From positions 1 through 48,615 of the forward strand of contig CAZFKZ010000010.1 of the NCBI GenBank assembly GCA_964519035.1: 48,615 bases of DNA. Direction: 5' to 3'. The notes under the pieces were generated by a model. The model worked only from the letters and a program-made list of their open reading frames with translations. It did no database searches and had not been told where the DNA came from. This document shows positions 17,924 through 26,400 of the stretch, in pieces; the first letter of the stretch is position 1, and the number at the start of each line of letters is the position of its first letter. The DNA is from CAJJBL01 sp964519035. GTDB taxonomy: Bacteria; Pseudomonadota; Alphaproteobacteria; Puniceispirillales; Marisalimonadaceae. The position numbers and the translations under genes are program-made.

Positions 17924-18715
17924 ATGAATGACAAAATTGTATTAACCAAAGTTGATGAAAGAGGTATTGCAGAGGTGACATTAAACCGGCCAGAAAGAAA
18001 TAACGCCTATAATGGTCAAATGATCTCAGAATTAATTAAAAGTTTTACATCTTTATATCATAATGAAGATGTTAGGGTTGTTGTAATCAGAGGTAATGGA
18101 AAACATTTCCAAGGTGGGGCAGACTTGGAGTGGCTGAAAGATATTGGAAAATTAAATGAAGAACAAAATATTGAGGTATCTAAAAATACAGCTACTGCCA
18201 TAAGAGGTCTTACAGAATTCCCAAAACCTACAATTGCCCTAATACATGGAGGTTGCTTTGGCGGTGGGACAGGGATTGCAGCTGCTTCTGATATAGTTAT
18301 AGCTAGTGAAGATTCTATTTATTCAATTGCAGAAGCTAGATGGGGAGTTATGGCTGGGATTATTATTCCTCACTTAAATGCCACAATAGGGGTAAGAAAT
18401 GTTAAAAGATATGCTTTGACATGCGAAAGGTTTAACGTACATGAAGCAAAAAATATCGGTCTTGTTCATGAAATTTGTAAAACAGGTGACCTTGATATTA
18501 CAGCGCAACCAATTATTGAACAATTACTTCTTTCAGATCCTAAAGCAATAGAACAGACAAAAAGAAGAGCGTTACTTGAAAGTGGTTTAATTTTAAATGA
18601 TGATAAGTTTAACGAATTAGTAATTGAGCATTCTAAAAAAAGAATGAGTGAAGAAGCAAATGAAGGTTTGAATAGCTTTTTAGAAAAAAGAACAGCTTAC
18701 TGGTACAAAAAATAA
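17924..18715 (+). CDS. Enoyl-CoA hydratase/isomerase (crotonase family)
   Basis: A 263-residue crotonase-fold enzyme. Motifs: LNRPERNNAYNG, the oxyanion-hole segment GKHFQGGADLEWLKDIG, the second IHGGCFGGGTGIAAASDIVIA, and AEARWGVMAG, where the Glu matches a catalytic position of hydratases. Methylglutaconyl-CoA hydratase is a plausible relative. It is 23 bases before a PcaB-like lyase and 34 bases after the tautomerase-like gene, in a four-gene operon. The exact acyl-CoA is unknown. Confidence 0.85.
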   Translation: MNDKIVLTKVDERGIAEVTLNRPERNNAYNGQMISELIKSFTSLYHNEDVRVVVIRGNGKHFQGGADLEWLKDIGKLNEEQNIEVSKNTATAIRGLTEFPKPTIALIHGGCFGGGTGIAAASDIVIASEDSIYSIAEARWGVMAGIIIPHLNATIGVRNVKRYALTCERFNVHEAKNIGLVHEICKTGDLDITAQPIIEQLLLSDPKAIEQTKRRALLESGLILNDDKFNELVIEHSKKRMSEEANEGLNSFLEKRTAYWYKK

Positions 18716-18738
18716 TTTTAATAATAAAGGATAATCAA

Positions 18739-20085
18739 ATGCCATCATTAGTGACAAATTCAAAAATTTGGGGAGAAATGTTTGGCACAGAAAAAATGCA
18801 AAATAACTTTTCTGATGAAGCAACAATCCAATTTTATTTAGATGTTGAATCAGCTCTAGCAAGAGCACAATCAAAGCTAAAAATCATCCCTAAAGAAGCT
18901 GGTATAAAGATTACAGAAGCTTCTAACTTAAGTTGGCTTAATTGGGAAACTTTAAAAAAGAGAACTCAAATTGTAGGCTACCCAATACTCCCTTTGGTTG
19001 AACAATTGAGTTTATCAGTTGAAGATGGATATGGTCAATACTGTCATTGGGGAGCTACAACTCAAGACATAATGGATACGGCTGATGTACTTCAAATTCG
19101 AAAAGGATTGGACTTATTATCAAATGACTTAAATGCAATAGCACTGGCATTAGCAAATATTGTAAAAAAATATAAAGATACCCCAATGGCAGGAAGAACC
19201 CATCTGCAACATGCATTGCCAATACCTTTTGGATATAAGGCTGCTACTTGGCTTTCAAGCATTGACAGACATATAAAAAGGTTAGAAGAAATTAAATCAA
19301 GAATTTTCAATGTTTCATTTTTTGGAGCCGCTGGAACACTAGCTTCTCTTGGAGAACAAAATGGCCTCAACACTCAAGCACAATTAGCCAAAGAGTTGAA
19401 CCTAGAAGTACCTGATGTAAGTTGGCACTCCATAAGAGATAACTTCTGTGAAGTAACTGGTTGGTTAGCATTAGTGGGGGCTTCATTAGGAAAAATTGCC
19501 TATGATGTAATCTTGATGATGCAAACTGAAACTCAAGAAGTCGCAGAGCCTTTCTTAACAGGAAGAGGAGCATCATCTACAATGCCCCAAAAAAGAAATC
19601 CTATTTCGTCAGAGGTAATGCTTGCTTGTTCAAAAATTTTACGAGAGCTTCATTCTTCAATGCTTGATGCAATGGTTCTCGATCATGAAAGAGCAACAGG
19701 TCAATGGCATGTAGAATGGTATAGTCTACCTAATGCTTTCATAATTTCGTCAGCTTGTTTAAGTTCAGCAAGATACCTTCTAGAAGGTTTAGAAGTATCT
19801 CCAGAAAATATGAATAAAAATATGAATAAAACAAATGGCCTAATTGTAGCAGAATCTGTAATGATGTCTTTAGCGCCTCACATTGGAAGACAAGTTGCTC
19901 ATGATCTAGTATATGACTGTTGCAGGGATTCCATAAAAAACAAAGTATCACTTATTGACACTTTATATTCAAATAAGACCATCTCAGATATATTTGACAA
20001 AGAACAACTAATTGAAATTGTTGATCCTGCCAGCTACCTTGGAGCAGGACCTGCCATGGCTCAAAGACTTTTGGATAATAGATAA
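18739..20085 (+). CDS. PcaB-like lyase of the aspartase/fumarase superfamily
   Basis: A 448-residue superfamily lyase. It shows FSDEATIQFYLDVESALARAQ at the N-terminus, HWGATTQDIMDTADVLQ, the GRTHLQHALPIPFGYK catalytic-His region and the signature GASSTMPQKRNPISS with the mobile-loop serine. The layout is that of 3-carboxy-cis,cis-muconate cycloisomerase (PcaB) and adenylosuccinate lyase relatives. Because pcaGH lie 15 kb away, a true PcaB role is possible, but the operon (tautomerase-like, hydratase, thioesterase) suggests a different C-X lyase step. AAGGA precedes the ATG. Confidence 0.75.
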   Translation: MPSLVTNSKIWGEMFGTEKMQNNFSDEATIQFYLDVESALARAQSKLKIIPKEAGIKITEASNLSWLNWETLKKRTQIVGYPILPLVEQLSLSVEDGYGQYCHWGATTQDIMDTADVLQIRKGLDLLSNDLNAIALALANIVKKYKDTPMAGRTHLQHALPIPFGYKAATWLSSIDRHIKRLEEIKSRIFNVSFFGAAGTLASLGEQNGLNTQAQLAKELNLEVPDVSWHSIRDNFCEVTGWLALVGASLGKIAYDVILMMQTETQEVAEPFLTGRGASSTMPQKRNPISSEVMLACSKILRELHSSMLDAMVLDHERATGQWHVEWYSLPNAFIISSACLSSARYLLEGLEVSPENMNKNMNKTNGLIVAESVMMSLAPHIGRQVAHDLVYDCCRDSIKNKVSLIDTLYSNKTISDIFDKEQLIEIVDPASYLGAGPAMAQRLLDNR

Positions 20086-20104
20086 TTAAATTTAGAGAAA
20101 CAAT

Positions 20105-20527
20105 ATGAAATTACTAATGTTAAAAAATGATCTTAATGAATTTCTAAAAAAGGAATTTCCACAAGTATGCAATAATTTTGAAATTTTAAATGTCACTTCA
20201 GGGTCTCTTTCAATGCTAATGCATATTACAAACGAAAACTTAAGACCCGGAGGAACTGTATCTGGCCCAACAATGTTTCTATTAGCTGATGTCAGTTTTT
20301 ATTTAGCCACACTTAGTTTAATTGGACCTAAAAGCCTAACTGTCACAACTAATTGTTCTATTAACTTTTTAAGAAAACCAAGCAAAGAAAATTTAACTTG
20401 TGAAACTAGAGTCTTAAAACTTGGAAAATCTCTTAGTGTTGGGGATGTCTTAATATACTCTCAAGGCAATGATAAACCAGTTGCTCATGCTAATTTAACT
20501 TATGCTATTCCAAAAGATACACTATAA
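20105..20527 (+). CDS. PaaI-like hot-dog thioesterase
   Basis: A 140-residue PaaI/YdiI-type hot-dog protein. The GGTVSGPTMFLLADVSFYLATLS helix carries the catalytic Asp in LADVSF, followed by TTNCSINFLRKP. Such enzymes hydrolyse acyl-CoAs, often as housekeeping to free CoA from dead-end intermediates in aromatic or dicarboxylate pathways. It ends the operon begun by the tautomerase-like gene, 19 bases after the lyase, and its stop is two bases from the stop of the opposing S-formylglutathione hydrolase. Confidence 0.8.
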   Translation: MKLLMLKNDLNEFLKKEFPQVCNNFEILNVTSGSLSMLMHITNENLRPGGTVSGPTMFLLADVSFYLATLSLIGPKSLTVTTNCSINFLRKPSKENLTCETRVLKLGKSLSVGDVLIYSQGNDKPVAHANLTYAIPKDTL

Positions 20528-20529
20528 AT

Positions 20530-21354
20530 TTAAATTCTTTCTCTATGCCAAACCAAGTGTTCCTCCATGAAAGTGGAGATAAAGTAGTATGAATGGTCAT
20601 AATTAGGCTGCATCCGTAATTGTAGATTGATTGAACTATTATTACAGGCTTCAGAGAATAACCAGGGCTTCAAACCTTCATTTAAAAAATCGTCAGCTTC
20701 ACCTTGATCAATTAAAATTTCAGGAAAAACATAGCCATTTTTTACTAAAGAAACACTGTCATATAACTCCCAAGCAAATCTATCTGGACCGATATATTTT
20801 TTAAAAGCTTCGCTAGACCAACTAGCGGAAATTGGCTCAACAATAGGAGCAAAAGCAGAACAACTTTTATATTTTGTAGAGTTTCTTAATGCGATGACTA
20901 ATGCACCATGACCTCCCATAGAATGACCAAAAATACTTTGTCGAGACATGTCAAAATCGAAGTTCTCTTCTATCAATTTTGGTAATTCTTTAGTTATGTA
21001 GGTATACATATTATAATTTGTATTGTATGGAGCTACAGTCGCGTCTAAGTAGAATCCTGCGCCGGAACCAAATTGCCAGTTATCTTTTTCATCAGGAACA
21101 TTATCACCTCGTGGGCTAGTATCTGGACAAATTAATACCATACCCAGTTCAGCTGCCTTTTTTCTATATTCACCTTTTTCCATCACGTTCTGATAACTAC
21201 ATGTCAACCCTGATAAATACCATAAGACTGGAGCCTTTTTTTCTATTGGAGGCAGAAAGATTGCGAATGTCATTTCACAGTCATTGACTGAAGAATGATG
21301 AGAATATACTAGTTGTTTTCCTCCATAAGAGAATGACTCAGATACCTTTTTCAT
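20530..21354 (-). CDS. fghA: S-formylglutathione hydrolase
   Basis: A 274-residue esterase-D family alpha/beta hydrolase, the usual length, hydrolysing S-formylglutathione to formate and glutathione. It has the LWYLSGLTCSYQNVMEKG region, SPRGDNVPDEKDNWQFGSGAGFYLDAT, the nucleophile motif GHSMGGHGAL, and a C-terminal YDHSYYFISTF with the catalytic His. It overlaps the end of the class III alcohol dehydrogenase gene in a TAATG arrangement, so the two-step glutathione-dependent formaldehyde oxidation is one transcription unit. Confidence 0.94.
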   Translation of the reverse strand: MKKVSESFSYGGKQLVYSHHSSVNDCEMTFAIFLPPIEKKAPVLWYLSGLTCSYQNVMEKGEYRKKAAELGMVLICPDTSPRGDNVPDEKDNWQFGSGAGFYLDATVAPYNTNYNMYTYITKELPKLIEENFDFDMSRQSIFGHSMGGHGALVIALRNSTKYKSCSAFAPIVEPISASWSSEAFKKYIGPDRFAWELYDSVSLVKNGYVFPEILIDQGEADDFLNEGLKPWLFSEACNNSSINLQLRMQPNYDHSYYFISTFMEEHLVWHRERI

Positions 21355-22463
21355 TAAAATTTTACCACCGATCTTATAGATTCACCAGAATGCATTAAAT
21401 CAAAGCCTTTATTAATATCTTCTAGTTTTAAAATATGAGTAATCATAGGATCAATATCTATTTTTCCTTGAAGGTACCACTCTACAATTTTTGGTACATC
21501 AGTTCTACCGCGTGCACCTCCAAAAGCAGTACCTTTCCAGCTTCTTCCAGTTACTAGTTGAAAAGGTCTTGTGGTAATCTCCTGACCAGCTCCTGCAACT
21601 CCAATAATTATACTTTCTCCCCAACCTTTATGAGCACATTCTAAAGCTTGTCGCATGACATTAACATTTCCAATACACTCAAATGAGTAATCAGCACCAC
21701 CACCGGTAATATCAACTAAGTGATTAACTAAATCGCCTTTTATTTCTGAAGGATTAACAAAATGTGTCATCCCGAATTTTTTACCCCATTCTTCCTTTTT
21801 ATTATTCATATCAACGCCAACAATCATATTAGCACCGATCATTCTTAATCCTTGAATAACGTTAAGACCTATACCACCTAAACCAAAGACTACTGCCTTA
21901 CAACCTGCTTCAGCCTTGGCAGTATTTATTACGGCCCCTATCCCTGTTGTAACACCACAACCTATGTAACAAATCTTATCAAATGAGGCTGATTTGTTAA
22001 CTTTGGCTAATGCTATTTCAGGAACAACTGTATAATTAGAGAAAGTTGAAGTTCCCATGTAGTGTAATATTTGTTTACCTTTAATAGAAAATCTACTTGT
22101 TCCATCTGGCATCACACCTTTTCCTTGTGTAGTTCTTATAGCCTGACATAAATTTGTTTTGGGATGCAGACAATACTCACATTCTCTACATTCTGGAGTA
22201 TAAAGAGGTATAACATGATCTCCTTCTATTAAAGAAGTTACTCCTTTGCCAACCTCCCTAACAATTCCAGCGCCTTCATGACCTAAAATAGCAGGAAACA
22301 TACCTTCCGGATCATCTCCTGACAAAGTGAATTCATCAGTATGACATATACCAGTAGCCTTAATTTCAACTAACACTTCGCCAGGACGTGGACCATCAAG
22401 GTCAACTTCCATTATTTCAAGTGGTTTCCCTGCCTCAACAGCAACCGCAGCTCTAGTTTTCAT
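21354..22463 (-). CDS. adhC: S-(hydroxymethyl)glutathione dehydrogenase (class III alcohol dehydrogenase)
   Basis: A 369-residue zinc alcohol dehydrogenase that oxidises the formaldehyde-glutathione adduct with NAD. Catalytic zinc ligands are in ATGICHTDEF and GHEGAGIVREVG; the structural zinc Cys cluster is in TPECRECEYCLHPKTNLC; the Rossmann motif is FGLGGIGLNVIQG. The RTTQGKGVMPDGTSRFS and ARGRTDVPK stretches are specific for the class III type. It is translationally coupled to fghA. In marine methylotroph-like metabolism this pair removes formaldehyde from demethylation reactions. Confidence 0.94.
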   Translation of the reverse strand: MKTRAAVAVEAGKPLEIMEVDLDGPRPGEVLVEIKATGICHTDEFTLSGDDPEGMFPAILGHEGAGIVREVGKGVTSLIEGDHVIPLYTPECRECEYCLHPKTNLCQAIRTTQGKGVMPDGTSRFSIKGKQILHYMGTSTFSNYTVVPEIALAKVNKSASFDKICYIGCGVTTGIGAVINTAKAEAGCKAVVFGLGGIGLNVIQGLRMIGANMIVGVDMNNKKEEWGKKFGMTHFVNPSEIKGDLVNHLVDITGGGADYSFECIGNVNVMRQALECAHKGWGESIIIGVAGAGQEITTRPFQLVTGRSWKGTAFGGARGRTDVPKIVEWYLQGKIDIDPMITHILKLEDINKGFDLMHSGESIRSVVKF

Positions 22464-22596
22464 ATTTTCATTCCTTTAATTTCGACAGCTAAAATTATAA
22501 TTTATGCCTAATAATTATGATTTAATATCGATGACTTGCAAGACTTTTTAGTATATAAATTTTACATTAAATAAAATTATAAGTAGGAGCTAAGAA

Positions 22597-23400
22597 ATGA
22601 GTTTTGTTGAAACAGAAATTAATGGGCAAATTATAACTATACGATTAAACCGCCCTGAAAGATTAAATGCTTTAAGTACTGTAATTAGAGACGGTATGGC
22701 AGAAGCATTTAATCGTTTCCATGAAGACAATGACCTTGAAGTTGCTATCTTAACTGGAACAGGAAGAGGATTTTGTGCTGGCGAGGACATGAAAGAGTCC
22801 ATTGACAGAGGTATTCCCGGTTCCCCAAAAGAATTTGTTGAAGAAAATCTAGTTGACCCTTTTCAAAAAGGAATTCTGCAAAAACCAGTTATTGCTGCAG
22901 TGAATGGTTTTGCAATGGGTGGTGGATTTATGTTAGTTGAAAGAACTGACCTTAGGATAGCTGTTAAAGAAGCAATATTTGAAATGTCAGAAGCAAAGCG
23001 ATGGCTTCTCGGTGGTTACAACCACGGACATTATGGCAATCTTCCTCATCCCATAGCAACTGAAATGGCATTTGGCTATAGAATATCAGCTGAAAGAATG
23101 CACCAAGTCGGTTTTATAAACCGTCTCGTTGAAGCTAAAGATTTAATGAGTGAAGCAAACTCAATGGCAGAACATTTACTAACACTTCCTCCTGCTGCAA
23201 GAGTAAATACTTTATATATGATGAAACACATGGCTCCTCAAATCAGCCCCAATATCGCTGATTTGGCTGAAGAACTTCATCTTCACGGAGATACAGAAGA
23301 TAGAATGGAAAGCAGAAGAGCTTTTGCAGAAAAAAGAAAACCCAATTATAATGGATGGGTAAATCCAGATGACAGATATAATATGCCTAAACTAAAGTAG
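22597..23400 (+). CDS. Enoyl-CoA hydratase/isomerase (crotonase family)
   Basis: A 267-residue crotonase-fold enzyme with LNRPERLNALS, the GRGFCAGEDMKES oxyanion segment, and AAVNGFAMGGGFMLVERTDLRIA. The following SEAKRWLLGGYNHGHYGNLPH stretch differs from common hydratases where the catalytic Glu region is usually AEVxxG, so the chemistry may differ. It is followed after 43 bases by a CaiB-type CoA-transferase on the same strand, recalling CaiB/CaiD-type pairs. The substrate is not known. AGGAG precedes the ATG. Confidence 0.8.
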   Translation: MSFVETEINGQIITIRLNRPERLNALSTVIRDGMAEAFNRFHEDNDLEVAILTGTGRGFCAGEDMKESIDRGIPGSPKEFVEENLVDPFQKGILQKPVIAAVNGFAMGGGFMLVERTDLRIAVKEAIFEMSEAKRWLLGGYNHGHYGNLPHPIATEMAFGYRISAERMHQVGFINRLVEAKDLMSEANSMAEHLLTLPPAARVNTLYMMKHMAPQISPNIADLAEELHLHGDTEDRMESRRAFAEKRKPNYNGWVNPDDRYNMPKLK

Positions 23401-23443
23401 GTATTTTAATAATTTTTATTATTATTTCATTAGGGAGTTTAAA

Positions 23444-24655
23444 ATGACAATGAACAAAGGACCTCTGTCAGGAATAAAAGTTGTTACCTGCTCAACTGCT
23501 CAAGCAGGAACAGTTCCTTATATGTTTATGGCAGATCTTGGTGCACAAGTGATTAAAATTGAGACACCAGGAAGAGGCGATAACAATAGATATTCAGGAG
23601 AAATAATTGGTTCATTTAGTTCATTTTTTGAAACAAATAATAGAGGTGTCAAAAGTCTTACCTTAAATTTAAAATCTGATGAAGGTAAATCTATACTGCA
23701 TAGGTTAGTTAAAGAAGCAGAAATATTTGGTCAAAATTTTAGACCTAGAGTAGCTAATAAACTTGGATTTGGATACGAGGAATTAAAGAAAATAAATCCT
23801 GCAATAGTCTATGGATCTGTGTCTGCTTACGGTCCAGATGGGCCAGATGCAAATTTACCAGGAACTGATGCAGTGGGACAAGCATTAGCGGGAGTAACTG
23901 AGGCTTTTTCAATACCAGGTCAAAATTTACGAACTGGAGTTGCCTCAGTGGCAGACGAAACTTGTGCAATTTTGACTTTTGGAGGTGTTCTTGCAGCCTT
24001 AATTCATGCAAGAACTACTGGTGTAGGTCAAAAGGTTGAAACTTCATTGGTAGGAAGTGCTTTTAGACTAATGGGCTGGACAATGACCACTGCAATGTGG
24101 AAAAACAAGCCTCCTATTACAGGTGCCAGAATTAATGGTACTAGAGAAAAGCCAGGAATTGCTGCATGTTTCAATGATAGTCAGGGTAAACCATTAGCTA
24201 TGCAGGTGGATCATAAAGATTGGCAACCTGCACTAGAAGCCCTTGGTTTTTATGAAGCTATGGAAGAAAAAAAATTAAGTGACCTAGGTGTTGCTTTTGA
24301 TTCTGAAGATAAAAAAAATGATATCCTTTCAACTTTAGGTAGTCTTTTTAAACAAAATACAAGAGAGCATTGGATACAAATCTTAAGAAACGCAGATATC
24401 ATTTCTACACATGTCAATACAATGTTAGATGCTTCAAATGAACCTAACATTGTTGATAACAATTATGTTTCAGAAAAATATTATCCAGAAATTGATAAAA
24501 CATTAAAAATTCATGGAACACCCTGGAAATTTTCAGAGACACCATCAATAATCAAAACTGCACCGGGACTTGGTGAACATAATGACGAGATTTTAAAAGA
24601 TGCCGGATATTCTGAAGAAGAAATAAAAGAATTTATAGAAAAAAAAGTTATTTAA
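23444..24655 (+). CDS. CaiB/BaiF family CoA transferase (copy 3)
   Basis: A 403-residue class III CoA-transferase with GIKVVTCSTAQAGTVPYMFMADLGAQVIKIETPG, NRGVKSLTLNLKSDEG, the INPAIVYGSVSAYGPDGP segment and a GLGEHNDEILKDAGYSEEE tail. It forms a pair with the crotonase-family gene upstream. The active-site entry differs from the two CaiB copies in the minus-strand operon (GTDAVGQALAGV instead of YDYLMQAE), so it probably handles another acid. The ribosome site is AGGGAG. Its end overlaps the opposing gamma-carbonic anhydrase gene by eight bases. Confidence 0.85.
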   Translation: MTMNKGPLSGIKVVTCSTAQAGTVPYMFMADLGAQVIKIETPGRGDNNRYSGEIIGSFSSFFETNNRGVKSLTLNLKSDEGKSILHRLVKEAEIFGQNFRPRVANKLGFGYEELKKINPAIVYGSVSAYGPDGPDANLPGTDAVGQALAGVTEAFSIPGQNLRTGVASVADETCAILTFGGVLAALIHARTTGVGQKVETSLVGSAFRLMGWTMTTAMWKNKPPITGARINGTREKPGIAACFNDSQGKPLAMQVDHKDWQPALEALGFYEAMEEKKLSDLGVAFDSEDKKNDILSTLGSLFKQNTREHWIQILRNADIISTHVNTMLDASNEPNIVDNNYVSEKYYPEIDKTLKIHGTPWKFSETPSIIKTAPGLGEHNDEILKDAGYSEEEIKEFIEKKVI

Positions 24656-25178
24656 TTTCCTTTAAGTCTTTTGCAAATTTTTTAAAATTATCTACATAAT
24701 GTTTAGATGATCTGGTTAAATTTGCGATTGTTTTTTCATCTAATTCTCTTACAGCCTTAGCTGGAGAACCAACGATTAAAGAGCCATCAGGGAACTCTTT
24801 ATTTTCTGTGACCAATGCTCCAGCGCCAACTAAACAATTATTTCCAATTTTAGCGTTATTCAAAATAGTTGCACCCATACCAATAAGTGTATTGTTTCCT
24901 ATTGTACAACCATGAATTATAGCATTGTGTCCAATAGTACAATTATTTCCTATCGTAACAGGACAACCTGGATCAACATGTATAATAGTATTTTCTTGGA
25001 TGTTTGTTTCGTCGCCTATTTTTATAACATCATTATCACCTCTTAAAACTGAACCAAACCAAATACCAACATTTTTTCCAAGAATAACTTGTCCCATGAC
25101 GTGAGCGCCAGGTGCTACCCAATAATTCTCTTCATCTGGTAATTGTGGTGATTTTTCACCTATAGAATATAAAGTCAT
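24648..25178 (-). CDS. Gamma-type carbonic anhydrase family protein (left-handed beta-helix)
   Basis: A 176-residue hexapeptide-repeat trimer protein of the gamma-CA/PaaY/YrdA type. It begins TLYSIGEKSPQLP and has repeating isoleucine/valine hexapeptides with candidate zinc histidines in IQENTIIHVDPG and GHNAIIHGCTIG. Known members hydrate CO2 or are inactive relatives. I set the start at 25178 because GGAG lies nine bases upstream; an in-frame ATG at 25193 overlaps that ribosome site. Its role here is unclear. Confidence 0.85.
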   Translation of the reverse strand: MTLYSIGEKSPQLPDEENYWVAPGAHVMGQVILGKNVGIWFGSVLRGDNDVIKIGDETNIQENTIIHVDPGCPVTIGNNCTIGHNAIIHGCTIGNNTLIGMGATILNNAKIGNNCLVGAGALVTENKEFPDGSLIVGSPAKAVRELDEKTIANLTRSSKHYVDNFKKFAKDLKEIK

Positions 25179-25285
25179 TAAAACATTCTCCATTGTCTTA
25201 GAAAGAATTTAAAATTAAAATAATAATATATACTATTTTTTTTTATTTTTACTACATTGTTTATTAATAAATTTAAGAGGAACTA

Positions 25286-26389
25286 ATGCAAAAAGAAGAG
25301 TATAATATTACCCATATTAATTTATTTAGAGTAGATCAACCCTTAATTAAACCATATAAGTTGTCATATAACACTTTTAATTCTTTTGAACCTTTGTTAG
25401 TTCAAGTAATAGATAATCATGGAAATGTAGGTTGGGGTGAACAGCATATTTCACCAGGTTCAAGTAACGAAACAAGAGATGGGGGTTGGACTTTTGTTAG
25501 AGTATTAGCCAGCCTTATTCTTAAAAAAACATATTGTGAAGCAAAACAAATTATTTCTAAACTATCACAATTTAGTAAAGTTGCAGCAACCTCCATGATA
25601 ACAGCTATAGAAATGCTGGAGCATAATAATTCTTTATCTAAAAACAAATATATCAAATTAAAATTATTAACAGCATTCGGTTCAGAAGAAAGTTTTCAAA
25701 TTAAAGATGAATTAGATGAATTAATAGAAAAAGGTTTTACAACTTTTAAAATTAAAGTTGGTAAAGATATTAAAGCTGACCTTAAAAAAGTTGAATTAAT
25801 TCAGTTGCATTTAGAAAAAAGAGGTACTTTAAGAATAGATGCTAACAGAGGTTATTCTAAATTTGATGGATCTCTTTTTTCTAAGAGTATCAACCCTGAT
25901 TGTATCGAACTTTTTGAACAACCTTGTCATGCTGATGACTGGGAAGCTAACAAAGCCGTTGCTAGCGTATCAAAAGTACCGATAATGTTGGATGAACCAA
26001 TCTGTAGTCTAGAAGATATTAAAAAAGCATCTTTAATTGATGGTGTTGGGTTATGTAAGTTAAAACTAAAAAGGTTCTTATCGGTTCAAGAATTATCAAA
26101 TTCTATTAAGTATGCTCAAAAACTAGGTTTAAAAATAGTTATTGGAGATGGTCTTGGAAGTGAGATAAACTGCTGGATGGAAGGAAAAATTGCTCATGAA
26201 TTGCTAGATAATGCAGGTGAGTACAATGGTTTTGTCAAGATCAAACCAGAGGCTAAAATTTTAAAAAATCATTTGAAATTTGAAAAAGGATTTTTAATTA
26301 TTGAAAAGGATTGGTACCCTGTAATTGATATTAAAAAATTAAAAAAACAAACTTTGTTTAAAGAAAAATTTAATAGCAAAAACTCTTAA
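25286..26389 (+). CDS. Enolase-superfamily enzyme (mandelate racemase/muconate lactonising type)
   Basis: A 367-residue enolase-superfamily protein. The N-terminal capping domain precedes a barrel with FKIKVGKD (Lys155/Lys157), the metal ligands Asp185 (RIDANRG), Glu211 (ELFEQP) and Asp236 (MLDEP), then a Lys-rich strand (CKLKLKR, Lys258/Lys260) and GDGLGSE. The two-lysine arrangement belongs to the muconate lactonising/dipeptide epimerase subgroup: abstraction of an alpha proton for dehydration, cycloisomerisation or epimerisation. It is followed 11 bases later by a TauD-type gene and heads the Tct module, so it probably processes the substrate taken up by TctCBA. AGAGGA precedes the ATG. 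Confidence 0.8.
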   Translation: MQKEEYNITHINLFRVDQPLIKPYKLSYNTFNSFEPLLVQVIDNHGNVGWGEQHISPGSSNETRDGGWTFVRVLASLILKKTYCEAKQIISKLSQFSKVAATSMITAIEMLEHNNSLSKNKYIKLKLLTAFGSEESFQIKDELDELIEKGFTTFKIKVGKDIKADLKKVELIQLHLEKRGTLRIDANRGYSKFDGSLFSKSINPDCIELFEQPCHADDWEANKAVASVSKVPIMLDEPICSLEDIKKASLIDGVGLCKLKLKRFLSVQELSNSIKYAQKLGLKIVIGDGLGSEINCWMEGKIAHELLDNAGEYNGFVKIKPEAKILKNHLKFEKGFLIIEKDWYPVIDIKKLKKQTLFKEKFNSKNS

Positions 26390-26400
26390 GGAAATTATAG

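Noticed and set aside
18739..20085. Calling the lyase true PcaB
   Set aside because: It is 15 kb from pcaHG, in an operon with CoA-related genes, and the superfamily contains several activities; I kept PcaB-like.
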